This document shows positions 22,241 through 33,480 of a stretch of 64,000 bases of DNA, piece after piece. This stretch comes from Anthoceros angustus (lineage: Eukaryota > Streptophyta > Anthocerotopsida > Anthocerotales > Anthocerotaceae): positions 1,550,001-1,614,000 of the forward strand of contig MU008169.1 of assembly GCA_010909165.1 (NCBI GenBank), in the 5' to 3' direction. A model generated the notes under the pieces. That model was given only the letters and a program-made list of their open reading frames with translations, did not search any database and was not told the DNA's origin. Numbering within the stretch: the stretch's first letter is position 1; every line of letters begins with the position of its first letter. A program made the position numbers and the translations under genes.

Positions 22241-23925
22241 ATGGCTAGCCCGGGGAGGCTCCCTCTACGGCAATCACCATTTCTGGTGAAAGCTGTGATG
22301 CGCTCCCTGAGGTCGTCCTGGTTGCTGGAGCATTCGGAGAATGCATCTCTGCGCTGCCGAGAAATGCTAGGGCTGCCTCCGTGTAGAAGTTTTTTGGAGG
22401 CTGGGTTGGCGCCAAACCAGCGGATTGCTCATTCGAGGAGGTATGAAGTTTGTCGGGCCGACGGAGTGATTGGTGGGTTTGAGGTAACGAAGGTTGATAG
22501 AGCTCGAAATGGCTTTGGAGCTCCTGCTGGTCGAATCCGGTTTGGAATTCGATCCGGGATAATTTGTGTCCGAGAGGTAGGAACGTCCTCCCCCAACAGG
22601 ATAAATTGTATCCGAGAGGGAGGAACGTCCTCCCCCAGCATCCTCTCGGGAAGCGATGGAATTGCAAGTATTGATGACAAAGCCGACGGGACAGGGCCGA
22701 GAGCTTTGCAGGTTCCAGAATTGGAGCGGATGCTGCAGGAGCTTTTAGAGGAGGCGTCACCTGACTACACAAAGGTTGGCAAGGTATCATTAAACCTGGG
22801 ACTGGAATTGGGAGCCTCAGGTGCTGAGCCTGGCAAGGTGCTAGAGTTTGCGAATCGAGCACTGAATATCTTCGAAGAATCAGATAGTGATAGTATGGAT
22901 GTTGGGCTGTGTCTGTGTTTGGTATCGATAGTGTACCACCAGATGGGCCAGCAAGGCCGGTGCCTGGCCCACTTAAGCAGGGCTCAAAAGTTCCTGGAGA
23001 ACAAGCATGGCGAGGAGTGCAATAAATTAAAGTATGCTGTTTACTTTCTTTCTGGCAACGCCCTGATGGCTATGGGCATGTTTGCGGAGGCCCTTTCTCC
23101 CTACGCCATGGCTATTTCGCTTCAGGAAAGCATGGTGGAGGCTAACCACCCTCATTTGGCGAATACATACAGGCATGTGGCACAGGCTTACTCCAAGGCC
23201 TTGCAATTCAGGGAAGCTATTAATTTTGGCAACAAGGCTTTGGACGTAGATGTCAAGCATTTTGGTCAGGGTTCCATGGAGGAGGCTGTTGATCGTCGGC
23301 TACTCTCGACACTTCACAGTGCCATTCTAGACTATACCAAAGCTCTGGACCACCAGAGACGAGTCCTAGAGATTGTCAAGACCAGTGACAGCAGGGGCTA
23401 CGATGACATTGCAGCTGCCCACCTGAATATCAACCTTGGCAGGTAAATGTTCGTTTTAAAGCTTCTGATTACAAGCATTTGTGACCAAAGCTGACCATGA
23501 TATTTGCTTATCAGGTACGATGATGCCATTTCCTCTTTGACAGGTGCCAGATCTGATATGGTACCTGGTAGCTTGGTTTATTCCTTGGCATCTGTCTGTC
23601 TGGCCAAGGCTTATGTTCGGAAGAACAGGAAAAAGGAAGCGAAGAAGCTCTGTAATCAGGCGAGTTGCACTTTTGGAAAGCTTGCTGACTCGCAACCTGA
23701 TGGCCCTATTGAGGTCGCAGAAGGCTTGTCTCAGTTGGCTACGGTCTATGCGATGATGGATGAAACTGCTGATGCGATCAAGGCTTTAAAGCAGTCATTG
23801 ACACTTTCCGAAAGGATTCCGGGCCAGATACTGATGCTTTCGCTGTCTTTCACAACCTTGCTGGCTCCCTTGAGAGGTATGGTTTCAAATCGATGCCTTG
23901 ACGTATACTGTATGCTCGAGTATGT
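22241..23925 (+). pseudogene. Kinesin-light-chain-related TPR protein gene, frameshifted and 3'-truncated
   Basis: Exon 1 runs from ATG 22241 (MASPGRLPLRQ) to 23442, exon 2 from 23515. After a variable, possibly plastid-targeting N-terminus come TPR motifs typical of plant KLCR proteins: YHQMGQQGRCLAHLSRAQKF, GNALMAMGMFAEALSPYAMA, HPHLANTYRHVAQAYSKALQ, FREAINFGNKALDVD, ALDHQRRVLEIV and ATVYAMMDETADAIKALKQS. At about 23808 the frame shifts. The next frame continues with DSGPDTDAFAVFHNLAGSLE, which would be in phase if one more A stood in the GAAAGG run. After the exon ending near 23877 no further TPR exon follows. KLCRs scaffold microtubule and cell-wall or membrane machinery. Alternatively a one-base assembly error explains the shift, but not the missing 3' end. 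Confidence 0.7.
22557..22640 (+). repeat. 42-bp in-frame tandem duplication in the TPR gene
   Basis: Two consecutive 42-bp units both contain TCCGAGAGG and AGGAACGTCCTCCCCCA, giving the repeated peptide REVGTSSPN/REGGTSSPS in the variable N-terminal region. Confidence 0.8.
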
Positions 23926-23929
23926 GTGA

Positions 23930-25842
23930 AACCCACGCCGCCGTACGGTTGCTGGGACTATGCTGTTGAATGCGTTGCACTGTGCAAAAGTTTCTGGTGT
24001 GGTGCACACGCGGTTAAGTGTGTTGCTAAGACCAAGGGTTTATTCTGCAGGTGCGGTAAGGCCTTAGGACTGCCGGGAACATAATCAATTAGTGAGGAAG
24101 CTGAGACAACCCACAATCAAAAGCATCCCACGAGCATTGGAATAGCTGAGGTGCTCTGTTCCACAATCAGCGCAGGCACCACACATCAGCATCCTGCCAA
24201 CAGACTGCGTCTCCACGCAGCACTTGTCCCCACGTCGAGTCCCACCTGAAAAACCGTTCGCCCTAGGCGATGGTAGGAAGATCACACTCGCAAGCATACA
24301 AAAACAGATCTTGTAATGAACCGGTTTCTCTCTGGAGCAGCACAACAGGATCAAGTATTATGTTCACTATATAAAACTTTGGGAACTCCCCCTGCTAGCT
24401 ACGATGTCGGGGACTACAGCTCCTCCGAGCAGTCGCATGCTGACCTAAACGTGTAGTCCAAGTATCTTCTCAGCCGAACGAACATGCTTAACAGGGATGA
24501 GCCGAACGACACAACACTCACTTCTTGGGGAACGACAAAAGTCCTTCCCAAATTCTAACCAGGAAATAAGGGAAGTAAGCACGCAGCTAGTCAAATGGCC
24601 TGGCTCCTATTCCCTAGGGTCTCTCTTGGTACACTGACCAGAAAAAAGAGTTCCTGTGTTATGCTTGGTATTACTAGGCAGTATACTACACTAGAATGGT
24701 CAGGAATAGGAAACAGAGCCAAAGCAGACAGCAGACATCTGCTTCTTGCTACGGCACACACCTACCTATGTCTCCAAGAAGTAGTTCCCACTCAGAGACT
24801 CACTCACAAAAAGACAGCACTTCAAGCAAGCCGTCCTTCGGGCTGAACTCAGCTGAGCCCAAGACACCCAACCTCCCATGGAGAATAGCAGAGGCTTAGC
24901 TGCATTTGCAGAAACAGACCATCCCAAGTTGGAGGTGTTTCTACCTGACAAGTCGCTATACATCACAAATTGTGCAACCACTACAGGTCACATCCCTGTG
25001 AAAGAGTCACAGTTATATAAGCTTTACCCTCCATAACCTTCCAGATATGAAAGTTGCCTGCATTTTCTTGATTTGCCGTAGGTGAAACGGGCTTCCAGAT
25101 AGCCTCATATTCACTGGCTACGCCAATAAGCCCTGGGGATGCAGGACCCCAGGGCAAAAGGTGGGCCTCACCAGTCCGCCCACAGAGTGTACATACTAGC
25201 CCTGTTAATCAAATCTCCTACAGAACAGCCAAATTATGGGCTGCGATAATTTCTTGCAATGGCAAGCCTTGTTAGAACCTACAGCTCTACGGCTTTTGCC
25301 CGACTCATTGGCCCCCTTGATCACAGAGAAACGGCCCACAATAAACATCCATAGGCCCCCAAGTTGGCCTCATCTGCAGTAGAGTGCCTTGACGCACTCC
25401 GCATTATGCCCCGGTCCAAAACCTTCGCATCCAGCTCCTGAGCCAAAAGTATGTACTGAGGAATCACTGAGCCTCATCAGGTCCTCTTAGAAGAACGGAA
25501 GTGACACAGACTTCACTGTTGATCTCGCTTAGAGCTCCTCCCCACCTGACTCACAGGCCCTCATCCACTCTCCACTCCACGAGCAAGCTGCTTTGGACCA
25601 TCTATCGCCCTCTCTCAACAATTCCTACCCGACCGACTCAAAGCCAAAGTCAGGACTAGATTTCCCCAAAGTTTGAAGCGGACTGGATTCTCAGTCCGCC
25701 TATAAAGCACCAACCAAGATTATTCACTAGAGAAGCAGGCCGAACAGATGGGCCTTGCTTCACCACAAACTCTCACCAACACAAACGCCAGAAACAACAA
25801 CATTGCGCAGTAACCACTGCGGCCCGGTCTGACCGGGTCATT
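23930..25842. other. 1.9-kb stretch without recognisable gene
   Basis: Short frames on both strands (for example 24595-24846 and 24766-24981) have no recognisable motif. 24063-25000 probably includes decayed sequence beyond the truncated TPR gene, and 25000-25842 the 3' flank of the next minus-strand gene. Confidence 0.4.
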
Positions 25843-26376
25843 TCACTCTCTCAACAGCACAGTAGTGGACTTAGGCCGAAGCTGCCTGAAAATCCACGAC
25901 AGTCCGGGGGTGAAATTGAAGGACATCCAGCTGGGAAGCACGGAACGCAGTCCCACAGAGGGAACAGGTGCTGCCGGAGAATCTGGAAGTGGACGCGGCG
26001 ATGGGCCGGCCGTGAGCTTGATCCACAAGCGGTGCAAAAACTGCGTAGGAGGATCCTGCTTCACCTCGGCCGCCTGCACGTAGGCCCGGGCTGCCTGCTC
26101 CACCAGATTGTTTCTGATGGGAGGTCTGTCCCCGTAGAAGAGGAACTGGTGCTGCGACAGGGGCAGCGAGTTCCAGGTCCTGCACCTGCGCGCTGGCATT
26201 AGATCTTTGAGACTGGTGTACACCATTGTTCCTCCAGCCTCGAAGTTGCTGAGCTCCGTGGACGCAACCGCAGCTCCCCGCTCCCGAAACAAGGCTTCCT
26301 TCTTAGCTGATCCCTTGCGCCAGCCGAGCATGTCCCACAGCTTCCTGATGCTTGCCTTGAAAGACAAGCTTCCCAT
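25843..26376 (-). CDS. Hypothetical protein, single exon
   Basis: A 177-aa open frame with a proper ATG at 26376 (MGSLSFKASIRKLWDMLGWR). It is basic and amphipathic at the N-terminus, which could act as an organelle-targeting peptide or membrane-binding helix. The middle has YTSLKDLMPARRCRTW, LPLSQHQFLFYGDRPPIRNN and LVEQAARAYVQAAEVK, then a proline-rich linker and a tail with SWMSFNFTPGLSWIFRQL. No family recognised. Moderate codon regularity and the absence of a long competing frame make it a plausible gene. Upstream on its strand lies a CTT-rich tract that could be its leader. Confidence 0.5.
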   Translation of the reverse strand: MGSLSFKASIRKLWDMLGWRKGSAKKEALFRERGAAVASTELSNFEAGGTMVYTSLKDLMPARRCRTWNSLPLSQHQFLFYGDRPPIRNNLVEQAARAYVQAAEVKQDPPTQFLHRLWIKLTAGPSPRPLPDSPAAPVPSVGLRSVLPSWMSFNFTPGLSWIFRQLRPKSTTVLLRE

Positions 26377-27075
26377 CCTCTAATTACCGACTCTAGCAAG
26401 ATAAGCAGATGCACACCACAAACCACACTGCCCCGCTAAGTCCGACGACTCCCACGAACAGACACAACACTGCGCCGCCTTGACAAACACAACAGCACAA
26501 AGCAAAGGGAAGACGGGACAGGGACAGCGCAGGCAGCCACCTGTAACGTCAAGCACCCCGCTCCTACTCCACACAAGTCAAAGCACCACCACTGTCAGAA
26601 CTTCCAGTGCAGCGCAGAATCCGAATTATCCTCCTCCAACACAAATCCCCCGGTCTCCCCGTTCTTGTCGTGATTGGTGCGCGATGTTCCCGACGTGCGA
26701 TGCGAATGCATAACGTCCGCGATTGAGCTTTCACAAACTCCAAGCATAGCAGCTACTCCGCAGAGTCCTTTTACTCACAAGCCCGCCAATACTGCAATGT
26801 CGCATCAGACTACCACAACCCTCACGAGGGAAGAACTCAATCAACAAGACCCGACCACCGCTGGCTGCTTGCTGCTGGCGGTGGAAGGGAAAGAGAAGAA
26901 GACTGCTTCACACAATCACACAAAGGCTTTGCCCAGCCGATGGATCGAAGACAAGCCGAGAAGCGAAGAAGAAGGGAAGAATGACACAGTCCGTCCAGCA
27001 GACGACACAATTGGCGACTCCACAAGAGCCCTTCAGCAGCGTCGCGTTCTCTTCGAGAACGGACAAATCCTTTCA

Positions 27076-27170
27076 AGGAAGAAGAAGAGGAAGAAGAGGA
27101 AGAGCAGAGCGCTGCCTGAGAGGAAGAAGAAGAAGGAGAAGAAGAAGAAGAAGAAGAAGATGGAGAAGCG
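27076..27170. repeat. GAA/GGA-rich purine tract (CTT tract on the minus strand)
   Basis: AGGAAGAAGAAG-type sequence continues with few interruptions for about 95 bp. It inflates a spurious Lys/Arg-rich open frame on the plus strand (26674-27864), which I do not regard as a gene. On the minus strand it is a pyrimidine tract about 0.7 kb upstream of the start at 26376. Confidence 0.7.
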
Positions 27171-27623
27171 GTGCTGGACGAGGCGATGGAGAAGGCGGAG
27201 GCAGAAGAAGAAGGCAGCCTTCCTCGGGCCTGGCTGGCCGGGGAGGAGAGACAGGCGGGCGTGTTGGGGTGAGAAGGGTGGCGCTGGCTATGCTTTTGAG
27301 GGAAGCATCAACCAGCTAGGCAGAGACAGTGGCAGGCCAGAAGGCTGGCACCCGGACCTAAACCTTCCCCACTGTTTCCACGCGCGGATGACCGAGCCCA
27401 GGCACCGGCTAGCCGTGGCAGGTCGGGCGCAGAGGAGAGAGAGTCCTGGACAGCCAGCTCACGCGGAGGGGCAGCAAGTACAGCGCAGACTGTGCAGTCC
27501 TCTACACGAACCCGGGTCCAGGACCCAGGCCTGTGCCTGTGCCTGTGGCAACCGCAGTCAGGGTCCGAGACCCGAGACCCGAGTCGGGCCAGCCAACATG
27601 GCACGGCACCCACGGCGTGGCGC

Positions 27624-27963
27624 GCGGCGCCCGCACTCACTGTGCAGCCGAGGCGCCGGGCAGTCAAGCAAGCACCAACTTGCGCGGCCACTGAACGGAA
27701 CGGATGTTATAGAGTACAATTACGGGATGCAGGATTGCATCGATTCCCTTCCGGCCCGCCGGGCGCGCACATGGGCCGCATCTTCGGCACCACGCGGCGC
27801 CCGCACTCACTGTGCAGCCGAGGCGCCGGGCAGTCAAGCAAGCACCAACTTGCGCGGCCACTGAACGGAACGGATGTTATAGAGTACAATTACGGGATGC
27901 AGGATTGCATCGATTCCCTTCCGGCCCGCCGGGCGCGCACATGGGCCGCATCTTCGGCACCAC
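27624..27963. repeat. 170-bp tandem duplication, almost perfect
   Basis: 27624-27793 and 27794-27963 are the same 170-bp unit, beginning CGCGGCGCCCGCACTCACTG and ending CGCATCTTCGGCACCAC. High identity suggests a recent event or an assembly duplication. Confidence 0.9.
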
Positions 27964-28003
27964 CGGCCTCTGTGCCATCCATCATTTCCTCCCTTCCCCG
28001 CAA

Positions 28004-28083
28004 TCTCTCGGCGGCGGTGATTCGAAACCGCGACCTCGGACTCCCATACCGCCGACTTAACCACCAAGCTACCGCGCAGACAT
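28004..28083 (-). mobile_element. tRNA-like SINE head (pol III A and B boxes)
   Basis: The minus strand contains TAGCTTGGTGG with GTTAAG (28071-28056), matching a pol III A box, and GGTTTCGAATC (28029-28019), a near-perfect B box, 31 nt apart and preceded by GAGTCCGAGGTCGC. The layout is that of the 5' end of a plant tRNA-derived SINE. No cloverleaf with a paired acceptor stem can be drawn, so it is not a functional tRNA gene. The SINE body would run towards the 170-bp duplication. Confidence 0.5.
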
Positions 28084-28147
28084 AACTCCAACTACAGTGG
28101 GTTAGAAAAACCTTATCCCCCTCCCGGACTAACCGCGAGGCACCGAC

Positions 28148-28195
28148 CAGGGGAGGCCCGGGGCGGTCCCGGGGGCCCGGGGCCCGGGGCCCGGT
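28148..28195. repeat. GGGCCC-rich low-complexity block
   Basis: About 45 bp of alternating G and C runs (CCCGGGGCCCGGGG-type), self-complementary and potentially quadruplex-forming. 28200-28640 beyond it is GC-rich without a convincing gene. Confidence 0.7.
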
Positions 28196-28639
28196 TACTA
28201 TCCGAACCGCGTCACTTCCGGTGCCGCCACGTAGTCCCAGACTTCCATTAGGGAGCCCGCCTCGGGCGCTTTCAAATAATCCTTCCCTGATAATTCAAAC
28301 GGCGCGGCTAAGCAGGGCGCCGGACCAGTCAGCCGGCGCATGTGGCCACGTCACCGGCCCCGGCGTGCCCCTCGTTCCCTCCGCGCTGCCCGGCGCGTCC
28401 GACGCTGACGTACCGTGTCGCGTGGGCTTGGACCCGAGCCTGGGACCCCCGGCTCGGAAAGCTGCGGCCGCTGGGTCGGAGCATCAGAACCCACCTGAAG
28501 CCACTCCAGCCAGGCCCCGACGCGTGTCCCAACGCTAGCTAGGCCTGTGTATTTCGCTCCCCAGTTCCGTCCCGAACTCACTCACTCCAGCTGTTCCCGA
28601 CTCTTCCCGTGCGGGCGCCTACCTCCTCCTTCCTCCGTT

Positions 28640-28880
28640 ACAAAATCAAACCTTGGGAAACGCGCAACCCCGTAGCTTAGGTGGGTTGTTTTTTCGTCAT
28701 CGGAAGAAAGCTCCCGCGCCTTTCACACAACGTACATGATTATTCGAAAAATTTGTGTTAAGAGACTTCGAAGCGCCACACCTTCTTCATTCCAGTTCTC
28801 TCCAAGCCTTGACGTAGTCGCCATATTTCATCCGTCCTCACTGGACTTCAATAAAATTCTTCTTCTTCTTCTTCTTCTTG
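28640..28880 (+). mobile_element. Possible retroposon 3' end with CTT tail
   Basis: The last 50 bp (CATCCGTCCTCACTGGACTT, then CAATAAAATTC and a (TTC)n tail at 28857-28879) match the 3' end of the SINE-like family, but the sequence before it does not. It may be a related LINE or SINE subfamily that shares only its 3' end. 28880-29635 holds no recognised gene; a CGGCA run lies at 29048-29066. Confidence 0.4.
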
Positions 28881-29635
28881 ATAAGCACGAGATCACTTCC
28901 CCTTCAAAATAACGTAGGAGTGAGAGAAGAAATCAACACAAAAAACACGGAAGGTGTGCATCACGAGCCAAGGATTGGTTGCATTTCCGAGCAAGAATGT
29001 GTGTGGGGAGGGAGGCGGGGAGATGGGTGCGTGGATCCGTATGGACGGCACGGCACGGCACGGCATACGGAAGGGGGCCTGTTGACTGGAATGGTCTAGC
29101 GGTAATTAAAAAAATTAAAGAGGGTGGGCGGAAAAGGAGAAAGATGCGTGGTCACGTTGGAGGCGTGAAGGATTGTGGTCCAAGAAAGGAGAGACGGGAC
29201 CCAGCGAGCCTTTTTACACACGGGCAGTGTCAGGCGGTTGGGAAGGGCACGCCGCTGTCGTTTGCGCGTCATGCGGCCCGATACGGGCCGCTCGTCAAAT
29301 ATCTGGCCCGGGTTATTATGACACTCCCATATCAGGCTGCCGTGGGCGTGGGGCCATTATCGGGCTTCGGTTTCGACATTCGCATACGTATGTGCATATG
29401 CCGCGGCCCGGGACCGAGGATCCCATCCGCCCGCGTGTTCGCTGGTTATGGCATGGAGGGTGTATGAAAAAAGATTTTTATAATTAATTATAATGATCAT
29501 AGTGTGACGTTCTGTAAGACAATGTCGGTATTGGTAACAGAGGATCTTGAATTTTCATAGCAGACTACCTTTGTGCCATTTTGCTTACAAAATAAGTAAA
29601 AACATGTCAAATATATTTCAGTCAGACAAGGAGTA

Positions 29636-30319
29636 TCAAACGTTCTTATGTTTGGCATGATACATAAATGCCCAAACTATCACGTAAATTGAAGCGACAT
29701 AAAGCACAATGCATAAGAATATGAAGGTTGTCATTTCGCTCAAGATCTCTTCTTCTTCTTGTTTTGCAATTTCCTCAAACAATGACCTCCTAGGCTGAGG
29801 AGGGTTGGGGGTCCTTGTTGATTCACTCTCATTTGGTCTATTTATTGAAGGTTCGAGCTCCTTTTGTACGTCGATGCATGTTGAACTCTTCGTTGTTTCG
29901 TCGATTAAAGGTTCACGATCATCATCTGGTATGTCGATAAATATTGACGGACTTGTTGGCTCCTCGGTAGTGTTGCACAGTTCATATACAGCTTCACTCT
30001 TCTTTGATTTGATGCGTGATTTCTCTTCGGTAATCTTGCAAACCTCGTAAATAGGTTCACTCTTCTTTGATTTGATATATGAGTTCTCCTCGGTATTACT
30101 ACAGAGCTCGTATACACCTTCACTCTTCTTTGATTTGGTATATGATTTCTCTTCGGTAATCTTGCAGACCTCATATTCAGGTTCACCTTTCGTTGATTTG
30201 TCCTTCAAAGCCCCACCCGTGGTGATTTTGCTTGGCCTGTTTGAGGGTTCACTTTCGTCTGATTTTTCAATCAAACATTCATGGTCCTCATGTGCTACAA
30301 CGATATGTCGATTCCACAT
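29636..30319 (-). CDS. Hypothetical repeat protein with a C-terminal membrane helix
   Basis: A 227-aa open frame from ATG 30319 (MWNRHIVVAHEDHECLIEKS). Residues about 46-118 hold three to four 21-residue repeats of the form Y-E-x-C-x-x-TEE-x-S-x-x-KSKKSE. A Pro/acidic middle (SIFIDIPDDDREPLIDETTK) and a Glu-rich segment (FEEIAKQEEEEILSEM) lead to one hydrophobic helix at about 195-217 (FIFLCIVLYVASIYVIVWAF), with a short basic tail. This predicts a tail-anchored membrane protein with a cytosolic repeat domain. No family recognised. It lies in AT-rich repeat DNA, like the 153-aa ORF at 11961, which also combines a charged domain and a C-terminal helix. It may be a mobile-element or lineage-specific gene. 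Confidence 0.5.
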   Translation of the reverse strand: MWNRHIVVAHEDHECLIEKSDESEPSNRPSKITTGGALKDKSTKGEPEYEVCKITEEKSYTKSKKSEGVYELCSNTEENSYIKSKKSEPIYEVCKITEEKSRIKSKKSEAVYELCNTTEEPTSPSIFIDIPDDDREPLIDETTKSSTCIDVQKELEPSINRPNESESTRTPNPPQPRRSLFEEIAKQEEEEILSEMTTFIFLCIVLYVASIYVIVWAFMYHAKHKNV

Positions 30320-32100
30320 GGTGATAAGCTGCCTTCAAAAATTTATAAAATATCAAAAATGTTAGGAGTGTCAATAAGCGTCACATTGCTTGCAGTTGTA
30401 TAGTACTACACTTATATAAAAACACATGTTAATTCATATACAAGAAATACTAGAATTATAATAAGCTAAATTTTGCTCATCTAGTTACCTTGCTCTTGAC
30501 CTAAAAAATGAAAAAAACATGATAATATCGCTATGCATTAAAATGCAGCCACAAATACTGAAAAATGTGGAATAATCAAAACTCGAATGCTTGATGAAAT
30601 ACTGGATACTTGAAGAACTCAAATGTTTATGCTACCACAAGAACAAAAATAATGAACTGCTATAACACAAGCCTCATACTTATATTACTTGAGGTCTAAC
30701 ATTTTAGGAAAACACTTCTGATACCATAAGAACAAAATAAGGCTATTCTAGCGTAAACCTCTACTTACTTTCCTTGAGCCATGCCATTTTAGGAAAGTGC
30801 TTCTCGTACCATAAGAACAAAAATGAGTGAAGCGAAGACCTCTTACTTATTCCGTAAGCTCTCATATTAGGAAAGTGATAACTTCAATCCAAAGACTTTT
30901 TAGTTCAATACCTCCTTATTTGAGCACTACTATCTTCAGCAAAATTTAATAACAACTCCTCTATAAACTTCTTATTTGAATGCTTCCTAAATTAAGCATT
31001 GTCATCGTATACAAATGACTACTCAATCTAAAGACTTCTTATTTCAATGCGTCTTCATTTAAGTGCTGCCATCTTAGACAAATGACCTCTAGTCTAAAGC
31101 CTTCATATTTTAATGGCTCTTAATTAATTCTCAACTCCAACATGTGAGTATGTATCATAAATTTTGTCACCAATTTAGCAATCTTTAAATCCAATTTACA
31201 TGTGATCTTAAACAGAGAAGCGAAATGACAGTCTCCTATTTCCAGTATCAACACTCTTGAGTGCTGATACTCTTAAGTGCTGATACTGGAATACTACACG
31301 ATGTATCGCTGTAATACTACACGATGTCCTTGTACAAGTTGTGAAACTATCAAGTACTATGATAGAAAATTTCATTCAAGTCGTCCATAATAATGGACTT
31401 CTTCTATTTTAATTCAAGTCGTCTTTAATAATAGACTTCTTTTATCTTAATTCAAGTCGTCCATAATAATAGACTTTTTCTATCTTAGTTCAAGTCGTCC
31501 ATAATAATAGACTTCTTCTATCTTCCTTCCTTCTTATTTCAATGCGCATGTCTTCATTTAAGTACTGCCATCTTAGAAAAATGACCTCTAGTCTAAAGAC
31601 TTCATATTTTAATGTCTCTTAATTAATTCTCAACTCCAACAGGTGAGTATGTATCATAAATTTTGTCACCAATTTAGCAATCTTCAAATCCAATTTACAT
31701 GTGATCTTAAACGGAGAAGCAAAATGAAGATCTCCAACTTCCATATCAGCACTCTTACATAAATAACAACTTGGTAGATACACCTAATTCTTTATGTCAA
31801 CGCACCAAATGATGAGAATCATACACTTGCTCAAAGAGTGTCTAGCATTAAGCACAAAAGAAAGTACAAGTGTTTATGTAGCATAGGTGGTTATAGGTTG
31901 TTCCAACTAACATAACTAATTAACTATAATAATAATGACCTAATGCCCTAAGAATTAAATAGTACTTAATTCGACGGATTTCTAGGTGCCCTAGCAAATA
32001 GTACCAAAATAGGTAAATATTTCACCACTCCCACTCACTATAAGATGAAGATGAGAATAGGGTAGTTATAAGTAGTAATAATAAGTCTAACTCAAGTTTT
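30320..32100. repeat. AT-rich island with direct repeats
   Basis: 31071-31225 recurs at 31565-31720 with few changes (shared landmark AATGACCTCTAGTCTAAAG). Between them, 31373-31530 holds four units of about 40 bp containing TTCAAGTCGTCCATAATAAT. The phrase GACTTCTTATTTCAATGC also appears at 30960-31060, and a close variant at 60060 and 60450. No gene was found. Confidence 0.7.
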
Positions 32101-32635
32101 CAAATGAAAAACAACCAATGAATGAGAACTAAAACAAAAGAAAAAAAGGGAGATTCCCAAAAAAGGAAATCGGAAAATCCCTATCTTATCCCATATACCG
32201 CATATGACACATGCCGTAACCATCATCCCCCACAACAAGTCGCTGTCGAAATATGGCCAAGGTCACAAAGCATAGAGCTATGGCCAAGATCAAGAGAGCA
32301 CAAAAGCGCCAAAACCAGAGAACGAGGTCGCCTCTGCACCGTATCCACCATGCTGTCGTATATCGGAGAAGGGCTTCGACCGCGCATCCGTTGCTTATGC
32401 TACAATCTATAGGCCAAAGGAGTAAGAGGAAACCGGCCCTGCTGTGCTTGCCGATGTTGCATTCAAAGGAGGGCCTGCTGATGCTACGTCCATGTGTTGA
32501 GGCAAGACGGACTCCGCGCTTGTGTCTGCCGCTGTCGCGGCTGCCATTGCTGCTAGCAGCCTTGGAGGTTAAGGGCGGATCGACGCCAGTGGTGCCTGCA
32601 GCACTTGCAGCGCCATCGCCTGTCCAAGATTATGT

Positions 32636-33480
32636 TCAGCCAGCACCTGAGAGAACTTTGTCCGGGCGCGATGAGGAGGGAGAGGCATTCAAGTCGTTCG
32701 CATCAGATGCAATGAGAAGCCTACACAAATTGGTATCCATCACTGAAGGTTGGAGAAGCCGCCCTACACAAGAAATGGTGATGGGCCTGCAACACTCCAC
32801 TTCCAATAACGAGAAATCTGATGTGCGCCACAAAGAATGCTTTCCCCGATTTTTTGAGCTATCCTCATTCGCAAATGATTCGGGCGTTGACACCTTCGAG
32901 GATGTAGATATGATGCCTGATATAGATTTTCGGGTGTCAAGGTCATCAGCATAGTCGGCGTCGGCATAAGCTGTTAAAATTAACTTTTTGATACCAGGTG
33001 TATGTTTATACATTAGTCCAATATGCATGGTACCCTTGAGATATATGAATATGCATTTAACTGATATCAAGTGTTCTTGTCCAGGGTTTTCGAAAAAAAT
33101 TGAACAAACGCTGACTTCGAAAGATAAATCAGGTCTCATAAAGTTGCTGAAGTATATTAGAGTCATAACTGCATGTCTATAATTTTTGACATCTCCAACT
33201 TATCCGCATCGGTATTTGGACTCATAGCTGAGGTAAGTCGAATGCCACTAGCATAAAGAGTAGGGGTACCCTTTGCATCCTCAAGTCCAAATTCAGCTAA
33301 ACTTTTTTTAATATATTTGGTCTGAATTATATTTAAATTTTTATTAAATCTATCTTAAATAATATTAATTCCGAGAGCATAAGTCATTTCTCCAAGATCA
33401 GTCATCTCAAAATGACGCTTAACCAAGCCTTAATTTCTGCTATGAGGGAAGTTGATGATGAAGCCTAAATAAGTCATCAA
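32636..33480 (-). pseudogene. Ty1/copia reverse transcriptase / RNase H remnant
   Basis: On the minus strand the remnant runs through MTDLGEMTYALGINII (about 33430), QTKYIKKSLAEFGLEDAKG and TPTLYASGIRL (about 33330-33250), then FMRPDLSFEVSVCSIF, IFIYLKGTMHIGLMYKH, LTAYADADYADDLDTRKSIS and GIISTSSK. These are the RT thumb and connection blocks of copia polyproteins. Stops and frameshifts break the frame. At about 32740 it joins unrelated sequence that forms the rest of the open frame to 32636. Confidence 0.85.

Noticed and set aside
26674-27864. 396-aa open frame on the plus strand, Lys/Arg-rich
   Set aside because: Its length comes from the GAA tract and GC-rich duplicated DNA. Composition is low-complexity, the 170-bp duplication repeats a peptide of no known family, and frames on both strands are equally open.
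28004-28083. Functional tRNA gene
   Set aside because: A and B boxes are present, but no paired acceptor stem or anticodon arm could be formed. A SINE head fits better.
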